DNA of 64,000 nt from Mangifera indica. Its lineage: Eukaryota > Streptophyta > Magnoliopsida > Sapindales > Anacardiaceae. Below are positions 1 to 13,253 of this stretch, in pieces. Location: assembly GCF_011075055.1 (NCBI RefSeq), contig NC_058151.1, positions 5,970,251-6,034,250 on the forward strand, read 5' to 3'. The notes under the pieces were generated by a model. That model ran no database searches. It saw nothing but the letters and a program-made list of their open reading frames with translations, and was not told where the DNA came from. The position numbers were made by a program, and so were the translations under genes. Position 1 is the first letter of the stretch. Each line of letters starts with the position of its first letter.

Positions 1-1789
1 TAAGAGACCTAATTTCCAAGAAGGAAATGAACATACAATATAATTCTATGCATTGTATAGTCATTGATCCTTTGACCGAGATTCTTCTAAGAAAAGTATA
101 TCTTACACATGTTAAATTTCTTAGATTGCGCAGACTATGATTGATAAGTGTTGAGCTTATATATTGTACTGATGACACAACGTTGAAAACCATGAATTTA
201 AGTTCATTTTATGTTTTGAACTTGTGTCCTGAAATTCTTGGGTTTTCACTACATACACATCATTTTTAGCTCAACAAGATTGAAATGTCACATAAGTTAG
301 AGACTGACTTACTCACACGAGCAATCACCTTTGGTACTGAGAGAGCAAGCAAAGATGAGACATTATTATTGAGAAATATGATGCTGAGAGAGCATACCAA
401 TGGGAGACAAATTTCTCAAGAAAAGATTTATTGAAATAAAAATGTCGCCTTGATGATTGATCAAGATGAGGTCATGAATAGATACATTTGAAAATGACTG
501 ATTTGGATTCCCCACGTCCAAATAACTTGTGAATGTCAAATGTGAGTTCTTAATATAGATAAATCCCTGCAAGTGTGAAGATGATTAAGAACTCAGGTTA
601 GGCGTTGGGCGTAACGACTGAACTAAGATCTGTACAGTGTTGTGAATGACATTTGAGAAAATGCACACTGTAGCACATGATTCATACTATGTGTGTATAA
701 GTAAGACGACCAGTTAAAGTAGTGGAAGGATGAATCCCTGTTCCTTCACTATGTGAGACTTTATGAGGATTATCTCATGTTGGTATCCTTTGACTCTTTA
801 CTATTGTTCGATATTTACTCTTAGTATTGCTATCTTAGCTTAGAACCTATAGCCACGTATGATTCGGTCTATGGAACATGACTAGAAAAACAGCTAAGTT
901 TAAATTGAGAATTTTGAGTAGAAGAGGAAGACTTATATATTACGTGTGTCTATTAGCCAGCCGATCATGTCACTCATATAGAGATTGGACTTGATCATAG
1001 ATACATAGGAAAATAACACAATGATAAATGAGGGATTAAAGAGAGCTAGTGTTATCGAATAAATTTGGGGTGTTGTGAGCCTAACGCTTTATTTTTTATT
1101 TTATTCAGGTTGAAGCGGCTATGCTATTCCTAACAGATGCATAGTATTTAGCTCCCAAGTGTAAGTTGCTCGCGAGGTCGCACGACACATTTGCAAGTAT
1201 GAAACATACTACTATATAGGATTTATGTGGCTAAGTATTGATTTGGGTCTTCCGTCATGTGTGAGTAGGAGATATTGGATACAGGTCCATCCATGATAGG
1301 TCGACCCAACCCGATTTAATATAACTGCCAAAAGCGGTTATAAGAGATAGTTGGATTGGCAGTTGAACTCTTATTTAAAAGTCTTAACTGTCTCCCAAAA
1401 ACAAATGACGCCATTTTTATCAGTAGAAAAATGGTTTCTCTCCTCTTTTCTTCTGCATAACAAAAATGCACAGTAGATCCTGTCTGCCAAGGTGAAAAGC
1501 AATACGTGAGCATAGACTAACGTTAACTCCTCGCATAATATTTGAAGACTTTTCATCGAAAGCTATTCCGGGTATGTAAATCTTTATTTACGGATTTCAT
1601 AGAATTTGATCTTGGCATGTTTAATTATTCCCAACACATTCGTTTGATCAGTTGTAATGCATTTTCTATTGTCAACCCTATAAATGATTCATTAGTTGTT
1701 GCATCGAGAATGGTTTTGATATGTCTTGGTTCTCGATTATAGAAGGTCTATATTAACAATCCATCAGGAAAACTATGATGTGGATAGTG
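1..1789. other. Repeat-derived intergenic DNA, no gene seen
   Basis: AT-rich sequence with only short open frames that resemble no protein family I recognise. The style around 1050-1130 (polypyrimidine tract followed by CAGG) resembles the non-coding part of an LTR retrotransposon, but I cannot assign it. The adjacent gag relic suggests that at least the right part belongs to the same old gypsy insertion. Confidence 0.4.
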
Positions 1790-2400
1790 CCTCTGTAGGT
1801 CCTTGTATCTCTCTTAAACCTCATATAAATTTTTGTCATCTTTTGTAGTAAATTTAGTGATGTCATTTATGATTTCACTATTTTTTTGACTAGGAAGAAC
1901 TTTGTCAAAAATGTCTGTGATAGGGCTTGCCAAGTCATGAAAAATCTTAGAGCCCTAAACTCAAGCCAAATAGTCGTTTTATCTTTAAGTGAAAAAGGAA
2001 ATGGCCCTCAACGTTTTTACCTCATCTAGTACTTCGTTTAATATGAAAGAATCGTATATTTGTTCAAATTTTGCTAAATGTATATGTTGATCTTTAGATA
2101 CTGCTCTTCCAAATTGATTTTGCTAGATCATATGTATGATGGATGGTTTGATCCCAAAATTATTAGTGTTGACTAATGTTTGAACAACGTTTGTGGTAGT
2201 ATCTCTAGCGGATCATATGACATAGTGTTAAAGTGCATATGATTAAGGAAGTATTTCAACTACATTTGGATTAACATTTTCTTTTGGGTCTATTGTCTTG
2301 ACTTTTTGTCCTTGCTTGCTTTTTCTTAGATTATGTATTCTTCTTTCAATCTCAAGGTCAAAATCTAATTTTTTTTGTCACCTTCGATCTAGTCATACAC
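1790..2400 (-). pseudogene. Decayed Ty3/gypsy gag fragment
   Basis: On the minus strand, broken frames read pieces such as FPFSLKDKT, ALRFFMTWQ and LYEVWERYKDL. These match the conserved core of plant gypsy gag proteins, and the intact gag at 43,645-44,607 has FPFSLKDDAQDW and LYEYWERFKKL at the equivalent places. Stops and frameshifts are frequent, so it is not functional. Its LTR lies to the right, as expected for a minus-strand element. Assignment to the Athila/Tat side of gypsy rests on the gag resemblance only. Confidence 0.6.
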
Positions 2401-2686
2401 TAGGCCAAGCTTACAAGGAAAAAACAAGAATAATTAACTTGTGAAAAGAAAATTTTCTTACTCTAGTAACATTTTGAATCATATTAGTATTAATTTTAAC
2501 ACCAATCCCTTACAACAATGAAAAAAACTTGTTGCGTCTTGCTCGCAAGTACATGAGTCATCAAATAATATAATAGATATCGATCCCACATGGATTAGAA
2601 AACCAATAACTAATTTATTTTGAAGTCTGTATTAGTTAAGAAGACCATAATAAAAAGATTATAATCGATGAATGTGACTACTACTA

Positions 2687-3236
2687 TAGCATCTCTAGTC
2701 CAATAGCCCAGCCCACTATTAAGATATTGTCTAGTTTGAACACACAGTCTATCATGGTTTTGCTTCTACGCATTGTAACCCAAAATGCGTCTTGATAACT
2801 TTAAGGAGTTTATAGGCTATTTAACTAGTTTCAACTTCTTATATCAAAGCGATATTGGATGCACACATATGTCAAACATTTTTTTTGTGTTTTGTTGATA
2901 TGAGATTTGCCTAAGGTGTCATAATATGAGACTTACCATCTTCACTAAGGTTTGCCCCACTATCGCTCAAGAGAACATGCAGCGTAGCTCTGATATCATA
3001 ATATCTCTAGTCTAATAGCCTAACCCACTGTTAAGATATTGTCCACTTTAAACAGGCAATCTATCATGGTTTTATTTCTAAACTTTATAACTCAAAATGC
3101 ATCTTGATAGCTTTAAGGAGCTCAAAGACTATTTAACCAGTTTCATCTTTTTATATCTAAGTGATATGGGATACACACATATACACAATATCTTTCTTGG
3201 GTTTGGTCAATGTAGGATTTGTTTAAGGGTGTCACA
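2687..3236 (-). mobile_element. TRIM-like miniature LTR retrotransposon
   Basis: Two direct repeats of about 237 bp (2687-2923 and 2999-3236) flank only about 75 bp of internal DNA. Read on the minus strand, the LTR is followed at once by TGATATCAGAGC, close to the usual initiator-Met primer binding site TGGTATCAGAGC. No coding capacity is present. This fits terminal-repeat retrotransposons in miniature. The repeats have diverged clearly, so the insertion is old. LTR ends are accurate to a few bases; a clean target duplication was not resolved. Confidence 0.7.
2987..2998 (-). promoter_or_regulatory. Primer binding site of the TRIM-like element
   Basis: Minus strand TGATATCAGAGC lies immediately inside the right-hand repeat. 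It differs at one position from the canonical plant copia/TRIM site complementary to initiator Met-tRNA. Confidence 0.6.
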
Positions 3237-3936
3237 ACTGCTATTACTAAAACTACTCAAACTAAATATATAACTATAAACGAAATCTAAACAAAACACT
3301 ACTAGTAGGATTCGTATAATAAAAGACTTTTAAGACTTTAGGTTCACCGATAATCATTGCACAAACCTGTAGATTAGATAAAAATTTTAAAGTGATTGTG
3401 ATGTGATGTAGATTAGATATCCTATATTAACCTAGTTCGCCTTGTCAGGCTGACTAAGCATACAAATATTAAATGAGTCTTTACTGTTGTGATCACTCGG
3501 ATGATAACTATGTATTACGTTATGTGACTCTAATTACTTCAGAAGGAATTGATCTATCTCCAGTATCAGTTTTCTTGGTTCAATGAATGCATGCACTAAC
3601 CCAGTATCTACCTTTTGATAGTTAACATGAGTTTACTAACATGTGCCAAAATGGGTCATTATCTTTATCACATGTAAAGAATAATCATTCCTTGAATCAA
3701 AATGCAATAATTTAGAGTAATATAAAATGATATACTACAAACAATAAGGACTTATCGGATTCCCTTTAGTTCCTAGAATAGAAGAAAGTTAACCATTCAT
3801 ACTAAGAACATACGCACAATAACAATTATGTAGAAACATTGTATTCGAAACAAAAAGATCAAAAAATTGTATATAGATATTTATGCATGCTCTGAGTGTT
3901 TGGATGTTGTTTTCACTTGTTATTGTGTGTTGAAGT

Positions 3937-4256
3937 TAGGGTTGGATTCTAGTCGAGTCTATTGGAGCTTAAGCTCGAGCTCGAGCTCGCTTAAGCTAGC
4001 TTACTTATCGAAGTTTATAAATTAAAAATTTTGATATAAAACGATATCGTTTGGACCAATATGTATTAAAACGATGTTGTTTTAATAACAGATTAATTAA
4101 AAACTCAAATTCGAAACGAGCCAAGCTGAGCCGAGTTCGAGCTTAAGTATAATGAGCTCGACGAGCTTGAACTTGATGAGACCGAGCTCAAGCTCGAGTT
4201 CTATTATTATTAAGTCAAGCCGAGCTCGAGCTTGGTTCAGTTCGAATCTAGCCCTA
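3937..4256. mobile_element. hAT-type MITE rich in CGAGCT palindromes
   Basis: The element begins TAGGGTTGGATTC and ends in GAATCTAGCCCTA, an imperfect terminal inverted repeat. It is flanked by GTTGAAGT (3929-3936) and ATTGAAGT (4257-4264), an 8-bp target duplication with 7 of 8 matches. The 8-bp size and the TAGGG ends fit non-autonomous hAT elements. Subterminal stretches near 3970-4000 and 4130-4240 consist of repeated AGCTCGAGCTCG-like palindromes, with an AT-rich centre. Short open frames here are by-products of the repeat. Confidence 0.75.
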
Positions 4257-4264
4257 ATTGAAGT

Positions 4265-4989
4265 TGGTGCCCTTGATGGCTCACAAAATATAGGTGGTGA
4301 TTTGCTCAAAGTTTTTGTTAAGAATTATTTAGAGGAAAATGGAGAATATATGCATGTCTCTTGCTAATAAGTGAGGTGGCTTTACATATGTACTTCTAAC
4401 TACTTATCGTAGTAGGAATGTTTGATTCTTTTCCTAATTCTCCTTGGCATTTAATCCACTCATTATTTAATCCCTTAATGTTGTTGATTTTTTTCCTATT
4501 CCTTGGTTGCATATGTGTCTTCTCCTAATGCAATCAAGATACTTGATAGAGGCAATCAATTAACCTACTATATATTGACTAGGTCTCTACTCTAAAACTT
4601 GACGTAACATAACTACAATATAGCTTGCCGCATTGAAAACTGTCATTTAAAAAGGTTTTTGGAATAGAAAACCAAGTCACTTCGATAGGTAATCTCAGCA
4701 ACTTTAAAATTCAAATTGTATGGCAATCTAGATGTTCTAATAACCTTAAAATATTAATTCAGTATTTTATATCTTATGCGTAAATCCTACAAATTTAGAT
4801 TGATTTATTTATTTAGTTTATACAAAATAAATCTTACAATCAACACCAGAACAAACTTTCCATTGAAAGAGTCCAAGTATATGGTTTCTCCTTTGAAAGG
4901 CTGGCAAATAAAGTTTAAACTAAATGTCTTAGATTGGTTAAGCTAATGTACAATAGATTTCTTAGGGTTTGACTTGACCATTATAATAT
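4265..4989. other. Intergenic, nothing recognised
   Basis: AT-rich, with no coding frame of note and no clear repeat structure. Confidence 0.5.
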
Positions 4990-5144
4990 GAGTAATGTTA
5001 TGTGTACTTCTTTTGTGCACAACTTTATACATAAACAATTATATGTCATTATGTGAATGAATAGTTAAAAATTAATGATAAAACAATATCCAATCACATA
5101 GTGATATATCATTGTTTGTGCACAAAAATTGTAAATTGTATTGC
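4990..5144. mobile_element. Short MITE, sister of the copy at 56,637
   Basis: Left end GAGTAATGTTATGTGTAC and right end TTGTAAATTGTATTGC form a weak inverted repeat. The internal stretch around 'ccaatcacatagtga' resembles the better preserved MITE at 56,637-56,805, which has 'ccaatcacataatga'. The flanks (ttataatat versus tatatatat) suggest a degenerate AT-rich target duplication. Confidence 0.5.
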
Positions 5145-6241
5145 TATATATATATGTGTGTGTATATATAGTTGTTGGCTTAACATGTTCTAACACAATT
5201 TGAAAAAAGATAATCAAATAGATCAATGCATGAGAAATTGTGTTTTTGTGTCTTCTTTGTACATAGAAAACGCATAGTATTGTCTAGTGATAATTAGTTT
5301 TCTGGTTTCATGCTTTATTTTTGTTTTAGATATGATTTCAAAATTTGGTTTTGGTTTTTATTTCAGCTATGATAAATTAGTTTTTCAGTTTGTTTAAATA
5401 TTTATTCAATAGTATGGTAGATTATCTGAATGTTGAAAATGAAATAATTGTCAAATTTACACTTTTTCGTTGGCAAAAGGTTTATATTGATTACTTAATT
5501 GAACTTTTTTTTTGGTGAAATTGTGTTGTAGATGTCAAAAGTCAGTATATGAGTAATATTTTGATTGATTTTATGGCCTGAAATAGCAATTTTGGCTAGT
5601 ATTTGGACAAAATTTGGTGTTGACAACATTGAATACGGGTTAGGCATGACCCACTTATGTAATGCCCTCGGGTACACTCTATGGGCATTATTATCATTTT
5701 TTTAAACCTAAGATTGAATTATAATCAAATCAGGGCAAAACTGATAATGGAATGTTTGTTTTGGTCTAATGTATACTGGCCAAGAGTAACGATGTATGCA
5801 TGTACATCTTGTTATATTAAGAACCCAACTGAAATGGATTCTTGATGGAAAAGGGAAATTTGTTAACATATATATATGATTGACTCCCTTAAGAGCCTTA
5901 GTTTTTGCCTCTATTGATTAAACTAAAAAGAGAGCAAAATTTTAAGCAATGAGAGAATTCTAGTTACTAGCAAGAGGAGTTTGGCATAGAGGGAAAGTTT
6001 TGGTGATCAAAAACTTGGAAAGAAAGAGAGAGTCGATTTTAAACTCTGCTTGCATGAAAACCAAGGAAGTAGGAATGCTTTTTCCTCCTTCCCAGCTTGA
6101 TTCTCGATCGATTGGTTATGTTCTTATTAATCATGCATGTCTAATTTCTATACAAGGAAGACTGTAAAAGTAAGATTTTAAAGAAACTTAGAAACTTGTT
6201 ATAGATTGAATATCTATTAGAAATTTTAGTTGTGTTGAATG
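5145..6241. other. Intergenic with chromovirus-LTR-like stretch
   Basis: Around 5650-5760 the sequence (taatgccctcgggtacac followed by gggcattattatc) resembles the start of an LTR-like stretch at about 54,733 (taacacccacaggtacg followed by gggcattaatatt). This suggests a shared, decayed gypsy LTR family. Otherwise no gene is visible. Confidence 0.35.
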
Positions 6242-7513
6242 TGTAGGGTTTTCAGGGCACTGATAACTAGTAGCGCAGTAGAATTTAAAAATGTAAAACT
6301 ATAGTAATCCTGAAAATCTCAGCTGCAATACTCATTTTAAGCATAATAATCATGAAAAATGCAAAACAGTCATAGGTTGTTTTAAAATTAATACTTGTAT
6401 TGATTGCTCCTTTAACCTTCACATGGCTTGAGAAAATATGTTATCCAACTCTCACGAGGTGGCACCTTGGTATTCACAAGGAGCACGAACATGAAAGAGG
6501 AAATCCACGCAAAAAAGCAGTTAAGGCTCTTAACTGGAATTATTGTTTACGAGAGAATAAGAGAGTATAGAACTAATGGCTAAGGTTTTGTGTTCTATGT
6601 ATGCTTATATATTTATGCAAAAATTATGCCTTATATATATGTGTAGTTATCCGAGCATGGTTGGAATTCCAAGTGCGCATAACACTTTCAACCTATAAAT
6701 ACACGATTGGCATGAAAGATTGTCCAGCTAGTATCATCAGGTCATTTGCACTGTTGGCACACATATGCGTGCCAGTCGGTATGACCAAGGCTTGCATGGC
6801 TAGCACATGAATGCGTGTTGATTGACATGGTTGAAAACTTGCATGGCTAGCACACATATGTGTATCGGTCAACATGTTCTTATTATAAGGTGTTGGCTAA
6901 CATATGCATTTGCATGGTCGACAACTTTCTTACCAAGTACACAGTTCACACTTGGTCACGACATGTTGCAATTGAGTCCCAAAATAACCTCTATATATCT
7001 CATGATATGACCAATTACTATATTTATAGTTACCCCAATTTTGGTAGCACATTAGATTGGATAGCATCAAACTATACTTATCTTTACACAAAATGGTCTG
7101 GTAATCTTAAGTGAAAGGATCACATGAACCTGCGATGTGAAAAAGATTTATTCCATAGACATTAAAGTAATTATCCATATGGATATCTTCTGGTTGGGTC
7201 AATCTACTGAACATATCTATAACATTCACCCATGTGTTGTATCAAGTTGTTTACAATAGCTTTGACATGTGAGAACTATGTCATTTTTGGTTAAGTTATT
7301 TAACATTATAATAATCTTATCATCATTACACGTGCCATTATTTATTGCAATGTTGAGATTACAAACATTTCTAAAATCGCTAGTTAATGTATATATAGAG
7401 TTTTCATGATCAGTCGTTTGATCCCCTTGTCACAGTTTTACTATTCTAAAGGCATGTTATTGATATAATCATATAAAAAAACAACCTATGAATTGAATAA
7501 CAATAAATCTCAC
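6242..7513 (-). repeat. 3' LTR of the old copia element (shortened)
   Basis: It aligns along most of its length with the other LTR at 13,254-15,062 but is about 540 bp shorter. It skips the part corresponding to about 13,970-14,465 and lacks the first 60-90 bp that begin TGTTGGGG in the other copy. The internal edge at about 7514-7530 reads, on the minus strand, GTGCAAGTGAGATT, the usual sequence just before a copia 3' LTR. Confidence 0.75.
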
Positions 7514-7539
7514 TTGCACTATAGCCAGTCTATCATCTA

Positions 7540-9060
7540 TCATATATCTAATATCAAACTTGATTGCTTGTCTATCATGTTTCTACTGTGATAGAGGTTT
7601 TGTTAGTGAGTCCGTCAAATTATTATTTGTATCAATCCTTGCTATTTGTACATCGCCTTATTAAATAATCTTTTAGATTAGGTGATATCGTCTGAGTATA
7701 TGCTTAGACCTCTGATGAGACCATAGCTCTTTTGTCTGAGCAATCATTTCATTGTTGTTGTAATAGAGCTCAATTAGCTCGATAATACTCAAAACCACTT
7801 CAAGTTTAGTCACAAACTTCTTAATCCATACAACTTATTTTACTGCTTTTGAGAGGACAATATACTTGGACTCTATTGTAGAATCAGCTATTATACTTTG
7901 CTTGGAACTTTTCTAGCTAACTATACCACCATTCAAACAAAACACAAACTCTAATTGGGATTTATAATCATCTTGATTAGTACAAAAACTATCATCACTG
8001 TAGCCTTTTACAGTTAGTTCAAATTCCCTTCTATATACTAATAATGCATTTTTAGTCCTTCTCAAGTACTTCAGAATGTTTTTAACAACCATCTAATGTT
8101 TTCACCAAGATTAGATTAATACCTATTATAAACACTCAAAATGTATAAGACATCAATCCTTGTCAATAACATGGCATACATGATTGATCCTATAACTGAG
8201 GCATATGAGGTCCTACTCATCTTATCTCTCTCAGATTGTGTATTAGGACACACTTTTGAAAGATATACACATGGGACATAGGTAGAAATCCTTTCATGGA
8301 TTCTTCTATGTAGAATTTGGTCAAAACCTTGTCTACATACATGTTTTGACTTAGGCTAATAGTCTACACTCTCTATCTCGATAAATTTTAATCTTAAGAA
8401 TGTATGTTGTTTCTCCTAAATCTTTTATAGGAAAACACTTAAATAATCAAGCTTTTACAGATTGCAAGTTCTGTATGTCATTTCTAATAATCAAGGTATC
8501 ATTGACATATAATACAAAAAATGCAATCATACTTCCATTGACCTTCTTATACACACATGGTTTATTTTTGTTTTTTTATAAATCTGAACTCATGAATAGC
8601 TTCATCAAAACCGATATTCCAACTTCTCGAAGTTTGTTTAAGTCAATAAATAGACTTCTCCAACTTATATACTTTGTTTACTTGTTTAGCAAGAATGAAA
8701 CCATCAGGTAACACCATATAGACATCTTCTATAAGGTTATCATTTAAGAAGACAGTCTTGACATCCATTTAAAAGATTTCATAGTCATAGTACGTAGTTA
8801 TAGCAAGTATAATCCTAATAAACTTAAGCATAATGACTAGTAAAAGGGTTTCATTATAGTCGATATCATACTTCCGAGTGAAACATTTAATAACCAATTG
8901 TGCTTTATAGGTATTCATGTTACCTTTCATGTCAGTTTTTCTTTTAAAAGCCCATTTGCACCTTACGAGTTTTACCCTTTCAAGTGCATCCACTAAAGTT
9001 CATACTTGGTTCTAGTATATAGAATCATATTTATGACATCTAACCGTTTATCAAAATCTG
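7540..9060 (-). pseudogene. Copia reverse transcriptase and RNase H relic
   Basis: At 7640-7870 broken frames read pieces like ESKYIVLSKAVKEVVWIKKF and ELYYNNNEMIAQTKE, the C-terminal RNase H part of copia polyproteins. At 8769-8993 a frame reads CKWAFKRKTDMKGN, YKAQLVIKCF and DYNETL, the start of the copia reverse transcriptase (normally KWVFKxK, YKARLVAKGF, DYxETF). Many stops and shifts; no catalytic frame is intact. Confidence 0.75.
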
Positions 9061-9499
9061 GACTTGAAATAGCCTAGTCGTAGGTCTTAAATTTGTCATC
9101 ATTGATGACTAACACATCACCATCTTGAGTCAAAAGAAAAACAAATCTCTTTAGCTTGTGATGTGTTCATGTAGACCTATATAACTCTTTTGTATGTTAA
9201 GGTTATTCTATCTAAAGTGGAGGAACTTCCTCATTATGATCAACCATTTGTGATGACACATCATCTTGTCTAATATTTGTGGTATCTTGTGGTTCAAGAA
9301 TTTTATTGAGTTTCACCTTTCTCCCATAAGTTTTCTTGAGAATGAATTCCTTTTTAAGAAATACAATGATGTAAGCAACAAAAACTTTTTGCTCTTTCAG
9401 GGGGTAAAAACATTATCCTTTATTAACCTTCGAGTACTTTACAAAGAGACACTTTTCAAACTTACCATTCAACCTGTTCAAAGTCAATTTTAGACATAA

Positions 9500-10200
9500 G
9501 CTTCATAACCCCAAATCCTAAAGTAATCTAAATTGGGTTTTCGCCTATTGCACAATTTATATAGAATTTTATCCACAAATTTAGATTAAATATTGTTCAA
9601 TGTATAAACAATAATTTCTAGGATATAACCTCAGAAAGACATGGGTAGATCCATAAAACTTATCATGGACCTAACCATTTCCATCAAGGTCATGTTTTTC
9701 CTTTTAGATGCACTATTATGTTATGGAGTACCAAGAAAAGTGAGTTGAGATACTATCTCATTTTCCTTTAGGTATTGTCTAAATTCAACATTAAGGTATT
9801 CATTTCCTCTATCATTTGGAAACTGTAATTTGTTTACCAAGTTACTTTTCTACTTTATTTTTGAATTCTTTGAATTTATCAAAGTATTCAAGCTTATGTT
9901 TCATCAAAAACACATAACCATATCTACTAAAGTCATCAATAAATATGACAAAGTACACTTCCTCATATCTATTATGCATTGTCATGTGTATGATCTCTAA
10001 TAGTTCAATTTCCATTTCACTATGTCTAGTAAAGAGTGTTTTGTCTATCTTACCTAATAAGTACAATTTGTATTCATCATATGACTAGAAGCGAAATAAT
10101 TACTTGATATACTTTTTGGTCTTATGTGGTCTTACCTGCAGTGCCACAGATATGTGGTATTTAGATCATTCACTTTTAATCGTTTATTATTTTGTACATT
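9500..10200 (-). pseudogene. Copia integrase relic
   Basis: The frame at 9842-10,066 includes YFVIFIDDFSRYGYVFLMKHK, the typical start of the copia integrase core (FVTFIDDYSRYGYVYLMxHK). Just upstream, 10,132-10,338 ends in TTYLWHCR, matching the gag-pre-integrase motif LWHxRLGH. The rest is broken. Confidence 0.75.
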
Positions 10201-10619
10201 GAGAATTTCATTATTTAGTTTTAGAATATATAAATCATTATGCAATTCAATTATCCCATAGAAAATATTATTTAAGCTGATGGTTATAATACCACTAAAA
10301 ATTAAAAATAAATATTTCTTTTTGTCAAAAACAGACACAAAAACTAAGTTTCTAAAAACAGAAGGAAAATAATAATAATTTCTTAATTCTAAAACTTGCC
10401 CAGTGGGTAACCTAAGATAATAAATCTCTATAGCTAATGCAACAACACATGTTTCATTTCTAACACATAGGTCAACCTCTCCTTTGGCAAGTAATCTACT
10501 CTACCATAGTTTCTACATATTAGAACAAATATGAGAACTATGTTGTGTGTTTACAACCAAAGATAAATAAGAAGAATAGTTTATCTCAATGACAAACATA
10601 ATGAAGTAGAAGTTTTAGT

Positions 10620-11450
10620 TACCTTCTTATTTTTGTTCTCTAGAAAAGCCTCGCAATGTCTCCTCGAGTGTCCTGCCTTGCCAAAATATAAACAAACAAC
10701 CTTTCTTTTCCCCACACCACCTATATGCTGAGTAGTAGTATCGAGTTGTTTCTTTGATTTAAGTTGGGCTTAGGTTTGGCTTTAGCCTTGCCTTTGCCCT
10801 TGGCCTTGACTTTCGATGCTTGAGCTTTAACTACAAGTAGATTAGTCAAAGCTACCTTTCATACTTCTTATTTAGCCTATCGGAGCATATACAATAACTC
10901 TTCAAAGGTTTTCTGCTTTTCGTTCAAGTTAAAATTCATAATGAAATTAGCCTATGATTTAAGCAAAGATTTCAACACTAGGTTAATAGCAAGCTTATTG
11001 TTCATGATGAAGCCCAAGCTCATCAACCACTTAATATAGCCAATTATCTTGACTATATAAAGGCCAACTTGCCTTCCCTCAGAGAGTTTACAATCAAATA
11101 ACGTACCTAACAACTCATATGAGTGTCGTATAACTCTTGAAAGTGTGCATGTATAGATTATGCATCCATTTCCTTATGTTGTTTTTGAAGCTCAAGTGAC
11201 ATAAAAGTCAACATGAGATAATAAACTTCCACAAAGTCATCAAAATACTTATTAAAAGTATCTTTTTGCTCCTGGGTGGCATTAGGACCACACTTAGGAG
11301 CAACAACCTCTTAAGGATGTATAGTATTTTCTTCTGATATAAAATAATCTAAAGATTTATGTACCAATCAATGAAGTTGCTTTTAGTGAGTCTACGTTAT
11401 TTTTCGAGAATTGATCGATATGTTGAGTTTGACATGGTGACTTTATGATC
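10620..11450 (-). pseudogene. Copia gag relic with zinc-knuckle remnant
   Basis: This lies upstream of the protease/integrase part in element order. Around 10,640-10,690 a broken CCHC zinc-knuckle region can be read on the minus strand, followed by a lysine/alanine-rich linker. Gag-like pieces extend to about 11,450. Too damaged for a continuous translation. Confidence 0.5.
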
Positions 11451-13239
11451 TATAATTTATAAATAAAAGAATTAGTAATTTTATTTATCATTTTAATTAC
11501 ATATTTAATAATTAAAATGTTCTCACTATTTTCCTCAAGCCAATAACCCTTACTATTGAACTCAGGAAGTTCTAATGAACTTCTTAGTAGACTTAGAGCC
11601 TATCATATTAATTCTCTCTTTTGTTTTAGCGACCAAGTTCAAATTAATCAAATAGGTAAATTTTAAATTAATCACCAAAGCCTATGATTTCAAGCCAAGT
11701 GCTAACAAACAAATCATGTGACCTTAAATGTGACTTTCGGTATTAGCAAGGTAGATATTACATATCTCCTTGCTTCGACAAATACATTCTCTACTCATGT
11801 GTCTAACATACTTTACCTTCACTTTGACAAACAAGCAAAGTACATTAGTTAAGTTAGACCCACCATGATCATCACCTAATTTTCCACCTAGTAGAAATGT
11901 ATCTTTCGCTTTGGCAAACAAGACTCCAATAAACAAGTGCTTAATTAGGTGTCATACTAGAAGACACCAACTAAATCTTAGACTTAATTTTTATATCAAG
12001 GGTTTTATTATTTAGTCTCATCAAATTTTAGCCACATATCAGGTGATATTTGTAAAATAAAACCTATACATAGATTCTACAACATAAAAATAAAGCATAC
12101 CAATATATAACCATAACTAATGTCAAGCCCATTAAACTAAGAGGAATTTGACTGGTCAACCTAGGTGAATCTTCGTATTTAGGTCTTCATGCTTGTCCTT
12201 TCATCTCTAGTCTTCAATTATTACATAACTTTGTTTCTTAGTTATAGATTTCTAAGGAAAGTAGAAACAACATAATCTAAAGAAAAAAAAGGATAAAGAA
12301 TTACAACAAAAAAATGAAATAAAAATTAAAAAAATCATTCACAAAAGTTCATTGGTTGTGTACTGGACACCGGGCATATATACATCTGTACATATACATA
12401 ACAATTAAAATTAATTTTTAATTATCATTATCCCAACTGTCAAATTACATTTTGATATTTGAAATTTTACAAAATTATAATTCAATCCCAAAGCTTAAGA
12501 AAATCTCCATTCAATTTAAATTCAACAAAACAAGACTAAACTGATATTTTCAACTTTGCTAGACATGTAAGTGAGGCATCCAATCTTGCTTATGAAATTC
12601 ACCAAAATTCCAAAATATTGCACGACCGAAGGCACGAGAAAAGATATCGGGCACTACTAAAGTTCAACCAAGGTAGACAATTGGCACCTTGTGGAAGTCA
12701 CAACTTGACAAAAGTAGTCTAGTTATGCACTTACACATAGTGCCAAGGGGTGTCCACTCAACACCCACTTTGCATAGTTTAGTTCCAAATGTGCACAATG
12801 AGTTTCTCCAAAACTTATTTTTTGGATTTTTGTTTTTTTAGCAATTGAATATCTAGCAAACTTCTCAGTATTTGGCAAACCAATTGTCAAGGTGAGTAAT
12901 ACAACACGTAAATCTTACTCACACTGGCAATAAACCTTGAATCATGCGAACAACATAATTTGAAAGCAATTTCATGCAACAACATGAAACATATGAAATT
13001 CAACCAAAATTAACCTATATATATCAAACAAAACTCAAACAAAAATCAAGAATTATCACTCAATAATTTAACACAATTTACATTATACATGATATTCAAG
13101 AAATCATGCAATCAACATGATTACAAATCATCTTTACCAATTTTATACCCAGTTTTCATTAATCCAATTACATGTAATCAATATATAAAATAATCAAAAC
13201 AATGCAGGTATAATATTCATAAAAATTATGCTAAACATT
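11451..13239 (-). other. Untranslated leader of the old copia element
   Basis: AT-rich sequence between the gag relic and the primer binding site, without coding signals. Its length (1.8 kb) is large for a copia leader, so further insertions may be hidden here. Confidence 0.4.
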
Positions 13240-13252
13240 GGCTTTGATACTA
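13240..13252 (-). promoter_or_regulatory. Copia primer binding site
   Basis: The minus strand reads TAGTATCAAAGCC directly after the LTR end, two changes from the canonical initiator-Met site TGGTATCAGAGCC. Confidence 0.7.
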
Positions 13253-13253
13253 T

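Larger units (their letters stand above)
2530..3928 (-). mobile_element. Decayed gypsy LTR, interrupted by a TRIM
   Basis: The left edge (about 2535-2620) has the 'cgcaag...gatatcgatcccaca' style typical of plant Athila/Tat LTR ends, and compares in layout with the start of the intact LTR at 38,223. The sequence continues after the TRIM insertion (from 3237). No second LTR is visible in the window and the right boundary is approximate. Confidence 0.45.

Noticed and set aside
8400..8711. Plus-strand frame of 103 codons
   Set aside because: It lies antisense to the copia reverse transcriptase relic and has no motif of its own.
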